Shown here piece by piece: positions 36,106 through 45,132 of a stretch of DNA of 64,000 bases. The stretch covers positions 1,612,001 to 1,676,000 of the forward strand of contig NZ_CP113264.1 of NCBI RefSeq assembly GCF_026642255.1, written 5' to 3'. Positions within the stretch are counted from its first letter, which is position 1; each line of letters starts with the position of its first letter. The DNA comes from Streptomonospora nanhaiensis. GTDB lineage: Bacteria; Actinomycetota; Actinomycetes; Streptosporangiales; Streptosporangiaceae. The notes below the pieces were generated by a model. The model made no database searches. It was not told where the DNA came from and was given only the letters and a program-made list of their open reading frames with translations. The position numbers and the translations under genes are program-made.

Positions 36106-37572
36106 ATGAGCCAGTCCGTGAACGCCGGCAGCGGCTCCAGCATCAAGGAGTCCCTCGCCTCCTGGGGCGACCTGGCAGGCCTGCTGCGCGGCGGCGACCA
36201 GGGCGCGATCGTCCCGGTCGTCATACCGCGCGACAACCGGGGCCTGCGCTGGACGATCCTGCTCTGGTTCGGCTTCTTCGCCCTGTGCTCGGCGCTGATG
36301 ATGACCCTCAACGCCTTCGTCGGCGGGGTCGCGGCCGGTGTCGCCTACAGCGTCCTGTCCGTCCCGACGCTGATCGTCGGGGTGCTCAGCATCGCCGCCG
36401 CCGGGCTGTGGTGGTGGCGCGGCTCGATCATCGAGATCGAGGAGGGCACCCACGGCATCCTCACCAGGTACGGCGCGATCGTGCGGCCGATCGGCCCGGG
36501 CCGCCACTACCTGTGGCACCCCTGGTCGCGCGTGGACTTCGTGGTGGACACCCGGACGGAGATCCCCTACACGGCTCCGGTCCTGGCCTGCCCCACGCGC
36601 GAGAACGTGCCGCTGAAGTCGATCGAGTTCTTCCTCAAGTTCCAGATCACCGACCCGATCCGGTTCGTGACGATCATCGGCGCCAGCAACTTCGACCTGG
36701 TCCTGTCCAGCGCGGTGCAGGACGCCATCCGCCAGCGCAGCCGCCAGGTCAACACCGAGTCGGCCTACGACCTGCGCGGCTCCAACGTCGAGGACATGCG
36801 CCGCCTCCTCAACGGCCAGCTGGAGAAGTACGGTGTGCGGATCACCGGCTGCAACATCCCCGACGTGCAGCTGCCCAACCAGTACCAGCAGCACCTGGCC
36901 ACCCGCGAGCGGGTCGCCAAGGAGCTGGTGGCCTACGAGCAGGAGTGGGAGCTGACGCGCAAGCGCCGCATCGACACCCTGCTGATGGACATCGAGCGCT
37001 CCAAGAAGACCCGCGACGCGAAGATCGTCGAGGTCAACGCCTCCCTCAACAAGGCGCGCAAGGACGTGGCGCAGATGCTGGAGGAGCAGGTGACCGAGGC
37101 CCAGCGGGTGCGCTACGAGATCGAGACGCGCGGCCGGGCCGACCTGGTCGCCGCGGAGAACGAGGCCAAGGCGCAGCAGCGCCTCGCCACCGCCTACCGG
37201 GACAACCGGGCCGTGCTGGAGTACGAGCTGGCGCGCCGCCGACTGGACGTCGGCGCGGTCCTGGCCGAGCGGGCCCCGCGCCCGGTCGTCGTGCAGACCG
37301 AGGCGGGCTCCGGTGACGGTTCGGCGCTGTCGACGCTGATCACCGCGCAGCTGCTGCCCCAGGTGCTGAACGGCGCGGGGTCCCCGCGCACGCCGCTGGG
37401 CCCGTCGTCGGACGTCGCGCGAGAGGCGATGGAATCGGCCCAGGGGGCGGTCGCCGCCGCGGCGGAGCGCCAGCAGCAGATGGCGGACGAGTACCAGCGC
37501 CGGCAGGAGGGCGCGATGCGCCGGCAGTTCGAGAACGGCGAGGGCTACGGCGGCCAGGGCCGCCGGGGCTAG
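36106..37572 (+). CDS. SPFH/band-7 membrane protein, second of a tandem pair
   Basis: 488 residues. Two hydrophobic stretches (about 47-70 and 74-104) precede an SPFH domain (IIEIEEGTHGILTRYGAIVRPIGPGRHYLWHPWSRVDFVVDTRTEIPYTAP) and a coiled coil (about 265-355). The C-terminus is Gln/Arg-rich (AAAERQQQMADEYQRRQEGAMRRQFENG). It begins one base after the stop of its partner, so the two should be made in equal amounts, reminiscent of the HflK/HflC heteromer. Sequence differs clearly from the partner, so this is an old pair, not a recent duplication. Role unknown; membrane organisation or protease control is inference. Confidence 0.85.
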   Translation: MSQSVNAGSGSSIKESLASWGDLAGLLRGGDQGAIVPVVIPRDNRGLRWTILLWFGFFALCSALMMTLNAFVGGVAAGVAYSVLSVPTLIVGVLSIAAAGLWWWRGSIIEIEEGTHGILTRYGAIVRPIGPGRHYLWHPWSRVDFVVDTRTEIPYTAPVLACPTRENVPLKSIEFFLKFQITDPIRFVTIIGASNFDLVLSSAVQDAIRQRSRQVNTESAYDLRGSNVEDMRRLLNGQLEKYGVRITGCNIPDVQLPNQYQQHLATRERVAKELVAYEQEWELTRKRRIDTLLMDIERSKKTRDAKIVEVNASLNKARKDVAQMLEEQVTEAQRVRYEIETRGRADLVAAENEAKAQQRLATAYRDNRAVLEYELARRRLDVGAVLAERAPRPVVVQTEAGSGDGSALSTLITAQLLPQVLNGAGSPRTPLGPSSDVAREAMESAQGAVAAAAERQQQMADEYQRRQEGAMRRQFENGEGYGGQGRRG

Positions 37573-37627
37573 CCCCGGCCGTACCGCCGACCCGGGTGGG
37601 GAACCCGGGGACGGAGGCGGAAGCAGG

Positions 37628-37658
37628 GGAGGACCCGCGCCCGGGGCGCGGGTCCTCC
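37628..37658 (+). terminator. SPFH operon terminator
   Basis: 14-bp stem with 3-base loop, 56 bases after the stop, followed by tcctcg without a U-tract. Also suits the convergent 63-residue gene. Confidence 0.75.
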
Positions 37659-37699
37659 TCGTGCGTGCGGGGCCCGGACGGGGCCGCGGCGGCCCGGGC

Positions 37700-37891
37700 T
37701 CAGCCCGCGAGGGCGAGGTCGGCGTAGCCCGCATCGATGTCGATCCCGTGGCGGGCCGCGATCTCCACCAGCCCCTGGATCTCGCCCGCCTGCGCGCTGG
37801 CCAGGTCGTCGTCGCCGACGGCGTGCGCCCGGTGCAGCGCGGTGACGGAATCGTGGATACGCAGGTGAAGGGTGAGCATGAACTCGCGCAT
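37700..37891 (-). CDS. Small helical protein, function unknown
   Basis: 63 residues: MREFMLTLHLRIHDSVTALHRAHAVGDDDLASAQAGEIQGLVEIAARHGIDIDAGYADLALAG. Two amphipathic helices. ATG 37891 follows GAGGAGATG, an excellent ribosome site, which supports it strongly. Convergent with the SPFH operon. Pattern recalls small conserved actinomycete proteins without assigned role. Confidence 0.75.
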   Translation of the reverse strand: MREFMLTLHLRIHDSVTALHRAHAVGDDDLASAQAGEIQGLVEIAARHGIDIDAGYADLALAG

Positions 37892-38134
37892 GAAGCATCT
37901 CCTCGGTGTTGGCGACGCTGCCACGGGAGGAGCCGTGCTCCTCTCCGGGGGGATGCCCCCTGTGTACACGGTGAGGGTGAGAGCAGTGTTGGAACGGCAC
38001 AGGGGGCGGCAAAGAACGGGGTGGGAACACCTCGGACCGCCGGGCGGAGCCGGACATCCCGGGCGGGGAACGACGGCGCCCCGGGCCCCCGGGAGCCGGG
38101 GGCGCCGGGGCGCCGCGGGTGCGGATGGAGCGGG

Positions 38135-38791
38135 TCAGTGGTCGACCCACACGTACCAGTCGCCGGAGACGTGCTCGTAGATCTTCGACCCCTGCCCGGG
38201 GACGAAGACCCCCTCGGGCACCTCGCCCGTGCTGTAGGCCAGGCCGGAGGGGCCGAAGAGCCCCGAGCCCTCGACCGCGAAGTGCGTGATGTCCTCGGAG
38301 ACCGAGATGCTGCGCAGCGAGTACAGGCCCACCTGCTCGCCGTTGAGGGGGATGGTGGTGGGATCCTCCGCCTCCTGCCGCAGGGCCAGCAGGTCCTCGG
38401 AGGACGCCTGGATCCGCGCCTGGAGCGGGAGGTCGGCCGCGGAGACGCCGATCGCCGCCGCGGCGATCAGGGGCGCGGAGATCCAGCGGAGCCAGTAGTG
38501 GCGGATCATCGGCCGGGCGACGGCCAGGGCGATCCCCAGGCGCAGGGCGCCCATCCCTGCGAGCAGGAGCCCGCCGACCAGGCCGACGAGGAACGTCGGC
38601 AGGTGCCCGGCCGGGACGCTGTCCTCGAACAGCAGGAGGAGGCCGACCACTCCGCAGGCGGGGATGTAGAGCCGGCCGGGCGGGCGCGAGGCCCAGCTGA
38701 TCATGCGCTGGCCGAGCGTCGGCTTGCCGGCGATCTCGATCAGTTTGGCCACGGACCCGTCAGGGGTCGGGCCGGGAGCTGCGGCGGACAT
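38135..38791 (-). CDS. Membrane protein, function unknown
   Basis: 218 residues. Short cytoplasmic lead, helices near 44-58 (YIPACGVVGLLLLFE), 64-85 (HLPTFLVGLVGGLLLAGMGALRLGIALAV) and 106-120 (APLIAAAAIGVSA), then an extracytoplasmic C-terminal domain ending GDWYVWVDH. Ribosome site GGGGGAGAA. No known domain recognised. Confidence 0.7.
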   Translation of the reverse strand: MSAAAPGPTPDGSVAKLIEIAGKPTLGQRMISWASRPPGRLYIPACGVVGLLLLFEDSVPAGHLPTFLVGLVGGLLLAGMGALRLGIALAVARPMIRHYWLRWISAPLIAAAAIGVSAADLPLQARIQASSEDLLALRQEAEDPTTIPLNGEQVGLYSLRSISVSEDITHFAVEGSGLFGPSGLAYSTGEVPEGVFVPGQGSKIYEHVSGDWYVWVDH

Positions 38792-38865
38792 GGCGTTCTC
38801 CCCCACCGAATCCGTGTGGAGACGCGAGCCCGCGGCACGATGGAGAGGGGCCGGGCGGGGCCGCG

Positions 38866-39438
38866 TCACAGGCGATACGGCCGTCGTAGCGCGGCCTGTC
38901 CCACAGGATAGAGCAGTGGCGGCGCGTGTTCGGGGCGGCGCGGGGAATCGGCGGTGGATTTCCTCGGTGTTACCGGGTGTTTGCGGTCGTGTCCCCGGCG
39001 CCTCCCGACCGCCTTCGGAGCCAGGACGAGATAGTCCCAGGACCACCGGCCGGCGCTGACGGCCATCAGCAGGCACACCGCTGTGACCAGGGACGTCGTG
39101 GCCCATGAGGAGAACGGGGACAGGTCGGGGGAGCCCGCCGTGAGGGTGCCGAGCACCGCCGCCCCGGCGAGCACCGGGCCGGTGAGCCATGTGAGCAGAC
39201 CCACGGCGAAGGCGAGTGAGAGGGAGACGAGGAGCGCGGGGACGATCTGCGCGCCGAAGGACACCCCGGGCATCCCCGAGGCGGACAGGTGCTCGGCCAC
39301 CGCCTCCTCCCGCCCCCGCAGCGCGAGGCCGTACTCGGCGAACATCCCTCCCACCCCCACCCGGGTGAGGGCGGCGACGACGTCGTAGAGGCGTCCTCGG
39401 GGGATCCGCGGCCGGGGGTACGGCTTGGCGCGCTGCAT
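38866..39438 (-). CDS. DoxX-like membrane protein
   Basis: 190 residues, four membrane helices: YDVVAALTRVGVGGMFAEYGLALRG, SFGAQIVPALLVSLSLAFAVGLLTWLTGPVLAGAAVLGTLT and SLVTAVCLLMAVSAGRWSWDYLVL. The R-GxGxxF pattern of helix one and WSWDY near the end match the DoxX family, which in some actinobacteria associates with thiol redox balance. The tail is basic and disordered. ATG 39438 is 6 bases past GGGAGGA; ATG 39444 abuts it and is less likely. Confidence 0.7.
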   Translation of the reverse strand: MQRAKPYPRPRIPRGRLYDVVAALTRVGVGGMFAEYGLALRGREEAVAEHLSASGMPGVSFGAQIVPALLVSLSLAFAVGLLTWLTGPVLAGAAVLGTLTAGSPDLSPFSSWATTSLVTAVCLLMAVSAGRWSWDYLVLAPKAVGRRRGHDRKHPVTPRKSTADSPRRPEHAPPLLYPVGQAALRRPYRL

Positions 39439-39880
39439 GTCCATTCCTCCCGGGCGACCCGGTACGGCAGTCCTCACAAGCGGAAACTACCTAAAGTAAT
39501 CACTCATGACTCGTTGTGACGTACGGCGAGTCGTGCAAAGAACGCCGGAGGCGGACCGGGCCGCTCCGGCCACGGAGCCGATCGCCCCGGCACCGCCCCG
39601 CCCCGTGCCCGCGCACGAGGGTGGAGCACGAGCCGGCGTTTGACAACGGGGTCTCCCCGTCTCCCCGAGCCCGCGCACGCGGGTGGAGCGCCGGTTCGCA
39701 CGGTGGGGAGGCGCCCGGGGAGGACGCGGCGCCGCCGGCGGCCCGCCCCCGGGAGCTCCCGACGGCCCGCGGGGTCCCGTGCCCTCCGCGGGCGCCGCCG
39801 CGCCGACGGCCGCCCTGCCGCTGTCCGCCCCCTCCCGGGAACGGGCACGAGGGGGTCCCCTCCCGTCCTAGGCTGGGAGG
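39439..39880. other. Gene-free spacer with two CRISPR-like repeats and the rnhB promoter
   Basis: No supported gene in 442 bp. AT-richer at 39480-39530 (promoter of the DoxX-like gene). Two 27-base repeats with internal hairpin lie at 39601-39627 and 39663-39689. TAGGCT at 39869-39874 is the -10 of rnhB. Confidence 0.5.
39601..39689. CRISPR. Possible two-repeat CRISPR relic (type I-E-like)
   Basis: Two 27-base units (39601-39627, 39663-39689) agree at 25 of 27 positions, start 62 bp apart and leave a 35-base non-repeated middle. The second contains the perfect stem cccgcg-ca-cgcggg typical of type I-E repeats. No cas genes are present and there are only two units, so this is tentative. Confidence 0.3.
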
Positions 39881-40579
39881 GTGCCGACGACTTCCAGGAC
39901 AGCCACGCCGCCCGCCGCCCCCACGTTCGACGTCGAGAACGAGCTCCGCTCGCTCGGGGCGCGGGTGGTCGCCGGTGTGGACGAGGTGGGCCGGGGCGCC
40001 TGGGCCGGGCCCCTCCTCGTCTGCGCCGCCGTCCCGGGCGAGGGGGAACCGCCCGCCGGGCTGACCGACTCCAAGCGCCTCACCCCCAAACGCCGCCGGG
40101 AGCTCGCCGAGCAGCTCCGGCCCTGGGTCGCCGACCACGCCTTCGGATGGTCCGCGCCCGAGGAGATCGACGAGTGCGGCATGACCGAGGCCCTCCACCG
40201 GGCCTCCCGCCGGGCCCTGGACGCCCTCGCGCCGCGCCCGGACGCCGTCGTCCTCGACGGCGTCCACGACTTCATCGGCCGCCCCTGGAGAGTCCGCACC
40301 CAGGTCAAGGGCGACCTCACCTGCGTCAGCGTCGCCGCCGCCGCGATCCTGGCCAAGGTCTGCCGCGACGACCTCATGGCGGAACTCGCCGCCGACCACC
40401 CCGGGTACGGGTTCGAGAGGGCCGCCGGGTACCCCTCGCCCGTGCACCGGGCCGCGCTCGCCGAGTCCGGGCCCACCCCCCACCACCGCATGAGCTGGGC
40501 CTACCTGGACGACCTGCCCCGATGGAAGCACCTGCGCCGGATCCGCCCCGCCCCGGGGGGACAGATCCCCCTCCTCTGA
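39881..40579 (+). CDS. rnhB: Ribonuclease HII
   Basis: 232 residues. Type II RNase H: catalytic Asp34-Glu35 in [27 protein letters not shown], the aspartate in VVLDGVHDF and a further acid in [12 protein letters not shown]. Removes misincorporated ribonucleotides from DNA and RNA of hybrids. GTG 39881 directly abuts gggagg, too close for ribosome binding, while TAGGCT ends 6 bases upstream, so a leaderless start is likely. Confidence 0.95.
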   Translation: MPTTSRTATPPAAPTFDVENELRSLGARVVAGVDEVGRGAWAGPLLVCAAVPGEGEPPAGLTDSKRLTPKRRRELAEQLRPWVADHAFGWSAPEEIDECGMTEALHRASRRALDALAPRPDAVVLDGVHDFIGRPWRVRTQVKGDLTCVSVAAAAILAKVCRDDLMAELAADHPGYGFERAAGYPSPVHRAALAESGPTPHHRMSWAYLDDLPRWKHLRRIRPAPGGQIPLL

Positions 40580-40785
40580 GACCGCCAGACCGGGCGGAAC
40601 CACTCCGCGGCGAGGGTCCGCGGGCCCGGCCCGCCGCACACGACACGCCGCCCCGCACTGGACATCCGCCCCACTTGGGGCAAGGCTTTGGCTGTGGACG
40701 TCGGTCCCCCCGACGCCGACCGGCCCCTCCCTCCACGGCCAGGAGAGCCGACCGCCCACGGACCCCCACGCAGGAAGGGGCACGG

Positions 40786-43257
40786 ATGACGCGCGAGATG
40801 CGCTCCACCGCCGCCGCGGAGCCGGACCGCGCCTCGGGGCTCGACCGCATGCGCGCGCTCTACCACGGCGTGCCCCTCCCCAGGAGGCTCGTGGCGGCGC
40901 TGGTCCTCGTCACGGTCGTCGCCGTCACCGCCCTGGTCACCGGCTTCGCCGTCCCGGGGGCGGTCGGCACGACCCTCGTCCTGCTGATGGCGTTCGCCGC
41001 GCTCATGCGCTCCCTCGACTCCTTCGTCACCGTCCTGGTGTGCGTCGTGTGGCTGGCGGTGACCGTGCCCCTCTTCCAGATCCCCCTCACCGGCGAACCC
41101 GTCACCCTGCTCGTGCTGCCGCTGCCGCTGCTCGTCGTGCTCGCCGCCGGGCGGGCCAGGGAGTTCCCCGTCTGGCACACCGCCCTGCTCTCCCTCACCG
41201 CGGGGCTGATCGCCGGGTTCTCGGTGGCTCTGGCGGGGATGGTCGTCGACCCCTTCTCCGCGTCCTGGGGCGTCGTCGCGCTGTACGCCGCCGCGGGCGC
41301 GTGCCTGCTCTGGCGCCTCTCCGCCTCCCGCCAGATCACCCGGGAGAGCGAGGCCAACCGGCGGGAGGCGGCCTCGTCCATGCCCGTGTCCCGCTCCGAC
41401 CGCCCCCGCCGGGCCGACGGACCGGAGCGCAGGGGCCGTCCGCAGCCGCTGCGCGGCCGCTCGGACGCCGGCGCCGGCACGGCCCGGCCGACCGGGGGCG
41501 GCGCCCCCGACGACGAACCGGTCCCCGTCGACCAGGCCCTGGCCGAGCTGGAGGACATGATCGGCCTCGACCCGGTCAAACAGCAGGTGCGCGGCATCGC
41601 GGCCTCCATCGAGGCGGCCCGGCTGCGCGCGGACGCCGGGTTCCCCGTCGAGCGCCCGCTGCGCCACCTGGTCTTCTCCGGGCCGCCCGGCACGGGCAAG
41701 ACCAGCGTCGCCCGCACCCTGGCCACGATCTTCCACTCCTTCGGCCTGCTGCCCACCTCCCGGGTGGTCGAGGCCCAGCGCGCCGACCTGGTGGGGGAGT
41801 ACCTGGGCGCCACCGCCATCAAGACCAACGAGCTCATCGACCGCTCCCTCGGCGGAGTCCTGTTCATCGACGAGGCGTACTCGCTGGTCAACGAAGGGGA
41901 CGGTCAGTCGGACCGGTTCGGCAACGAGGCGGTGCAGACCCTGCTCAAGAGGGCGGAGGACGACCGCGACCAGCTCGTCGTGGTCCTCGCCGGGTACGAG
42001 AAGGAGATGGACGCCTTCCTGGCCTCCAACCCCGGCCTGGCCTCGCGCTTCGCCACCCGGATCAGCTTTCCCAGCTACTCCGCCGACGAGCTGTTCCGCA
42101 TCGCCGAGTCCCTCGTCCACCAGCGCGGCGACACCCTCGAGGCCGACGCGGCGCGCGCCCTCAGGCGAAGATTCGACCAGGTGGTCCAGCGGGAGGTGGT
42201 CGACGACCTGGGCAACGGCCGCTTCGCCCGCTCCGTGGTGGAGAAGGCCGCCCAGGCCCGCGACGTGCGCGTGGTCACCACCGGGGTGGACGGGGACACG
42301 CCCGCGCCGCGCCCCGAGGCGGAGGACCTCATCACGGTCCGCGCCGCCGACGTCGAGGCGGCCCATGCCGAGCTGACCTCACGCCTGCCGGGGTTCGGGG
42401 CCGCTCCCGGGATCGACGAGGCACTGGCCGAACTGGACGCCATGATCGGGCTGGAACCGGTCAAGCAGCAGGTCCGCTCCATCGTGGCCCAGCTGAGGGT
42501 GGCCAAGCTCCGCGAGGAGCAGGGCCTGCTCAACCAGGCGCCCATGCGGCACTTCGTGTTCTCGGGGCCGCCCGGCACGGGCAAGACCACGGTCGCCCGG
42601 GTGCTCGGCCGGGTGTTCTCCGCCCTCGGCCTGCTCGGGCGCGCCGACGTGGTCGAGGCCCAGCGGGCGGACCTGGTCGGCGAGCACCTGGGGGCGACCG
42701 CCGTCAAGACCAACCGTCTGGTGGACCGCGCCCTGGGAGGGGTGCTGTTCGTGGACGAGGCGTACTCCCTCGTCAACCCCGGCTACAGCGGCGGGGACGC
42801 GTTCGGGGCCGAGGCCATCCAGACCCTGCTCAAGCGCGCCGAGGACGACCGCTCGCGGCTCGTGGTGGTGCTCGCCGGCTACCCGGCCGAGATGGAGCGC
42901 TTCCTGGCCTCCAACGCCGGCCTCTCCTCCCGTTTCAACGTGCGGGTGCGCTTCCCCTCCTACAGCGCGGACGAGCTCACCGAGATCGCCGAGGCGGTGG
43001 CGGCCCGCACGGGCGACACCTTCGACGACACCGCCCGCGAGGACCTGCGCAGCATCTTCGGGCACGTGTGCGGGGCCGGGTGGATCGACGACCTGGGCAA
43101 CGGGCGCTTCGCGCGCTCCCTGTTCGAGAAGGCGTGCTCCCACCGCGACCTGCGGGTGTCCCAGGAGAGGGGAGAGGACGCCACGGCCGTCGAGCTCACC
43201 CTCGTCACGAGCGCGGACGTCCGCAAGGCCTACGCCGAGGCCACCCAGCAGACGTAG
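40786..43257 (+). CDS. Membrane-anchored protein with two CbbX/SpoVK-type AAA+ domains
   Basis: 823 residues. About six membrane helices in residues 36-180, a disordered Arg/Pro linker (190-245), then two AAA+ modules. Module 1: GPPGTGKTS (298-306), GVLFIDEAYSL (near 355), DLGNGRFARSVVEKA. Module 2: GPPGTGKTT (near 592), GVLFVDEAYSLVNP (near 650), DDLGNGRFARSLFEKA. Both have RADLVGEYLGATA/RADLVGEHLGATA, the CbbX pore-loop-type motif, and retain Walker B acids, so both should hydrolyse ATP. CbbX relatives remodel RuBisCO or serve type VII secretion (EccA); neither partner is present here. Start ATG has AGGAAGGGG. Function unknown. Confidence 0.85.
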   Translation: MTREMRSTAAAEPDRASGLDRMRALYHGVPLPRRLVAALVLVTVVAVTALVTGFAVPGAVGTTLVLLMAFAALMRSLDSFVTVLVCVVWLAVTVPLFQIPLTGEPVTLLVLPLPLLVVLAAGRAREFPVWHTALLSLTAGLIAGFSVALAGMVVDPFSASWGVVALYAAAGACLLWRLSASRQITRESEANRREAASSMPVSRSDRPRRADGPERRGRPQPLRGRSDAGAGTARPTGGGAPDDEPVPVDQALAELEDMIGLDPVKQQVRGIAASIEAARLRADAGFPVERPLRHLVFSGPPGTGKTSVARTLATIFHSFGLLPTSRVVEAQRADLVGEYLGATAIKTNELIDRSLGGVLFIDEAYSLVNEGDGQSDRFGNEAVQTLLKRAEDDRDQLVVVLAGYEKEMDAFLASNPGLASRFATRISFPSYSADELFRIAESLVHQRGDTLEADAARALRRRFDQVVQREVVDDLGNGRFARSVVEKAAQARDVRVVTTGVDGDTPAPRPEAEDLITVRAADVEAAHAELTSRLPGFGAAPGIDEALAELDAMIGLEPVKQQVRSIVAQLRVAKLREEQGLLNQAPMRHFVFSGPPGTGKTTVARVLGRVFSALGLLGRADVVEAQRADLVGEHLGATAVKTNRLVDRALGGVLFVDEAYSLVNPGYSGGDAFGAEAIQTLLKRAEDDRSRLVVVLAGYPAEMERFLASNAGLSSRFNVRVRFPSYSADELTEIAEAVAARTGDTFDDTAREDLRSIFGHVCGAGWIDDLGNGRFARSLFEKACSHRDLRVSQERGEDATAVELTLVTSADVRKAYAEATQQT

Positions 43258-43515
43258 GCCGTGCTCCGCGGACCGTTCCGGGCCCGCCGGGAGCACCCGC
43301 GGACCGCGCCCCGGCGGCGGCCGCGAGGGTTCGGGCCCCGCCCCTTCCGCCGCGACGCCTCCCCGCCGGGCGGCAGGCCGGTGAACCCCTCCGGCCCGCC
43401 GCCCGGCCTCCGGGCCGGGTCCCCCGCGCCCCGCCGGCGACGTGTCCGGTCGGCCCGTGGAGACGGCCTCCGGGCGCTCCGGGGCGCCCGGAGGCGTGGT
43501 GCTAGTGTCCGACGC

Positions 43516-44247
43516 ATGACCGCTGCACCCTCATCCTCCGCGTCCCCCGTCACCCAGGCGCTCATCCTCGCCGGTGGGCAGGCCACCCGGCTGCGGCCCT
43601 ACACCGACACCCGCCCCAAGGCGATGGTGGAGGTGGCCGGACGGCCCATCATCGACTACCAGCTGGAGTGGCTGGCCGGCCACGGCGTCGAGCAGGTCGT
43701 GGTGTCCTGCGGATACAAGGCCGAGGTCCTGCGCGAGCACCTCGCCGCACGCCCGGGCGGGCCGGAGGTGACGCTCCTGGTCGAGGACGAGCCGCTGGGG
43801 CGCGGCGGCGCCCTGCGCTACGCCACGACCGGCCTGCGCGACCAGGACGCCGCCTACTTCGCGCTCAACGGCGACGTGCTCACGTGGTTCCCGCTGGACG
43901 AGCTGGCCGCCCACCACCGGGCCAAGGACGGCCTGGCCACCCTCGCCCTGGCCCAGTTCCGCACGACCTGGGGCATCGTGGACGTGGACGACCAGGACCG
44001 GATCGAGGGGTTCACCCAGAGCCCGCTGCTGCCGGTGTGGATCAACGCCGGCGTGTACCTGTTCGAGCCGGGCATCACGCCGCTGCTGCCGGAGAAGGGC
44101 GACCACGAGTCCTCGACCTTCCCCGAGCTGGCCGCGGAGGGGCGCCTGACCGCGTACCGGATCGACGGGTTCTGGCGCGGCGTGGACACCGCCAAGGACG
44201 TCAAGGAGGCGGGGGAGGAGATCACCGCCATGCGCGGCGGGGAGTGA
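43516..44247 (+). CDS. Sugar-phosphate nucleotidyltransferase
   Basis: 243 residues. Signature QALILAGGQATRLRPYTDTRPKAMVEVAGRPIIDYQLEWL (dinucleotide-binding glycine loop plus pyrophosphorylase lysine), metal-binding aspartate in FALNGDVLTW, and WINAGVYLFEP with FWRGVDTAKDV at the end. Activates a sugar phosphate with NTP, such as mannose- or glucose-1-phosphate; exact sugar unclear. TAGTGT ends 7 bases before ATG 43516 with no ribosome site, so leaderless. The downstream phosphatase starts 63 bp later with its own promoter. Confidence 0.88.
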   Translation: MTAAPSSSASPVTQALILAGGQATRLRPYTDTRPKAMVEVAGRPIIDYQLEWLAGHGVEQVVVSCGYKAEVLREHLAARPGGPEVTLLVEDEPLGRGGALRYATTGLRDQDAAYFALNGDVLTWFPLDELAAHHRAKDGLATLALAQFRTTWGIVDVDDQDRIEGFTQSPLLPVWINAGVYLFEPGITPLLPEKGDHESSTFPELAAEGRLTAYRIDGFWRGVDTAKDVKEAGEEITAMRGGE

Positions 44248-44310
44248 CCCCGCCCGGCAAGCCGGGCACGGGCCGACGGGACGCCGGGGCGGGTGGGTAT
44301 CGTCGCGGAC

Positions 44311-45090
44311 GTGACGAATGACGGTTTCATCCTCTCCAGTGTCCCCAACTTCCGCGACCTGGGCGGGCTCCGCACCGCGACCGGGCGTACGGTGCGCCAC
44401 GGCCTGCTGTACCGCTCCGACGCCCTCCACTCGGTCTCCGAGGAGGAGGTGGCGGTCTACAACGGCCTGGGCATCCGGCAGCTCGTGGACCTGCGCACCC
44501 CCCACGAGCGGGAGAGCCTGCCCGACATCACGCCCGAGGGCGCCGCGTACACCGCCGTGTCCGTGCAGAACCCGGAGGCGGCGGGCGCCAACTTCTCCGC
44601 CGCGCTCACCGATCCCGAGGTCGCCCGGCGCATGTTCGCCGACGGCGCCGCCGAGCGCTTCATGCTCGGCGTCTACCGCGAGCTGGTCACCGACGCCGAG
44701 GCGCTCACCGGCTACCGCGACCTGGTCGAACGGGCGGCCAAGGGCCCGACCGCCCTCGTCTTCCACTGCAGCGCGGGCAAGGACCGCACGGGCTGGGGCG
44801 CCGCACTGCTGCTCGGCCTGCTGGGGGTGGACCGCGAGACGGTGGTCACCGACTACCTGGCCAGCAACGACCGCCAGGCGAACACCGACAAGTGGATGCG
44901 GCTGCTGGCCGAGAACAGCGGCCTGCCCTGGGAGGAGGTCGTGCCGATGACCCGGGTCCGGGCCGAGTACCTGGACACCTCGTTCCGCCACATCGACGAG
45001 GTGTACGGCTCCTTCGACAACTACGTCGTGGACGGCCTGGAGCTGTCCGGCGGCACCGTGGACCTGCTCCGGGAGCGCATGCTCCGGTAG
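44311..45090 (+). CDS. Protein tyrosine/serine phosphatase (MptpB/LipA-like)
   Basis: 259 residues. P-loop HCSAGKDRTG (near 152-161), matching CX5R and the Lys-Asp form of mycobacterial PtpB, which dephosphorylates phosphotyrosine, serine and phosphoinositides. N-terminus NFRDLGGLRTATGRTVRHGLLYRSDAL is diagnostic of the family. No secretion signal. GTG 44311 follows TATCGT by 7 bases; leaderless. GTG 44293 is in frame but lacks support. Confidence 0.9.
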   Translation: MTNDGFILSSVPNFRDLGGLRTATGRTVRHGLLYRSDALHSVSEEEVAVYNGLGIRQLVDLRTPHERESLPDITPEGAAYTAVSVQNPEAAGANFSAALTDPEVARRMFADGAAERFMLGVYRELVTDAEALTGYRDLVERAAKGPTALVFHCSAGKDRTGWGAALLLGLLGVDRETVVTDYLASNDRQANTDKWMRLLAENSGLPWEEVVPMTRVRAEYLDTSFRHIDEVYGSFDNYVVDGLELSGGTVDLLRERMLR

Positions 45091-45132
45091 CGCCCTCCGG
45101 GGGCCGCGTCCGGACGGCGCGGGAGGGCCGCC

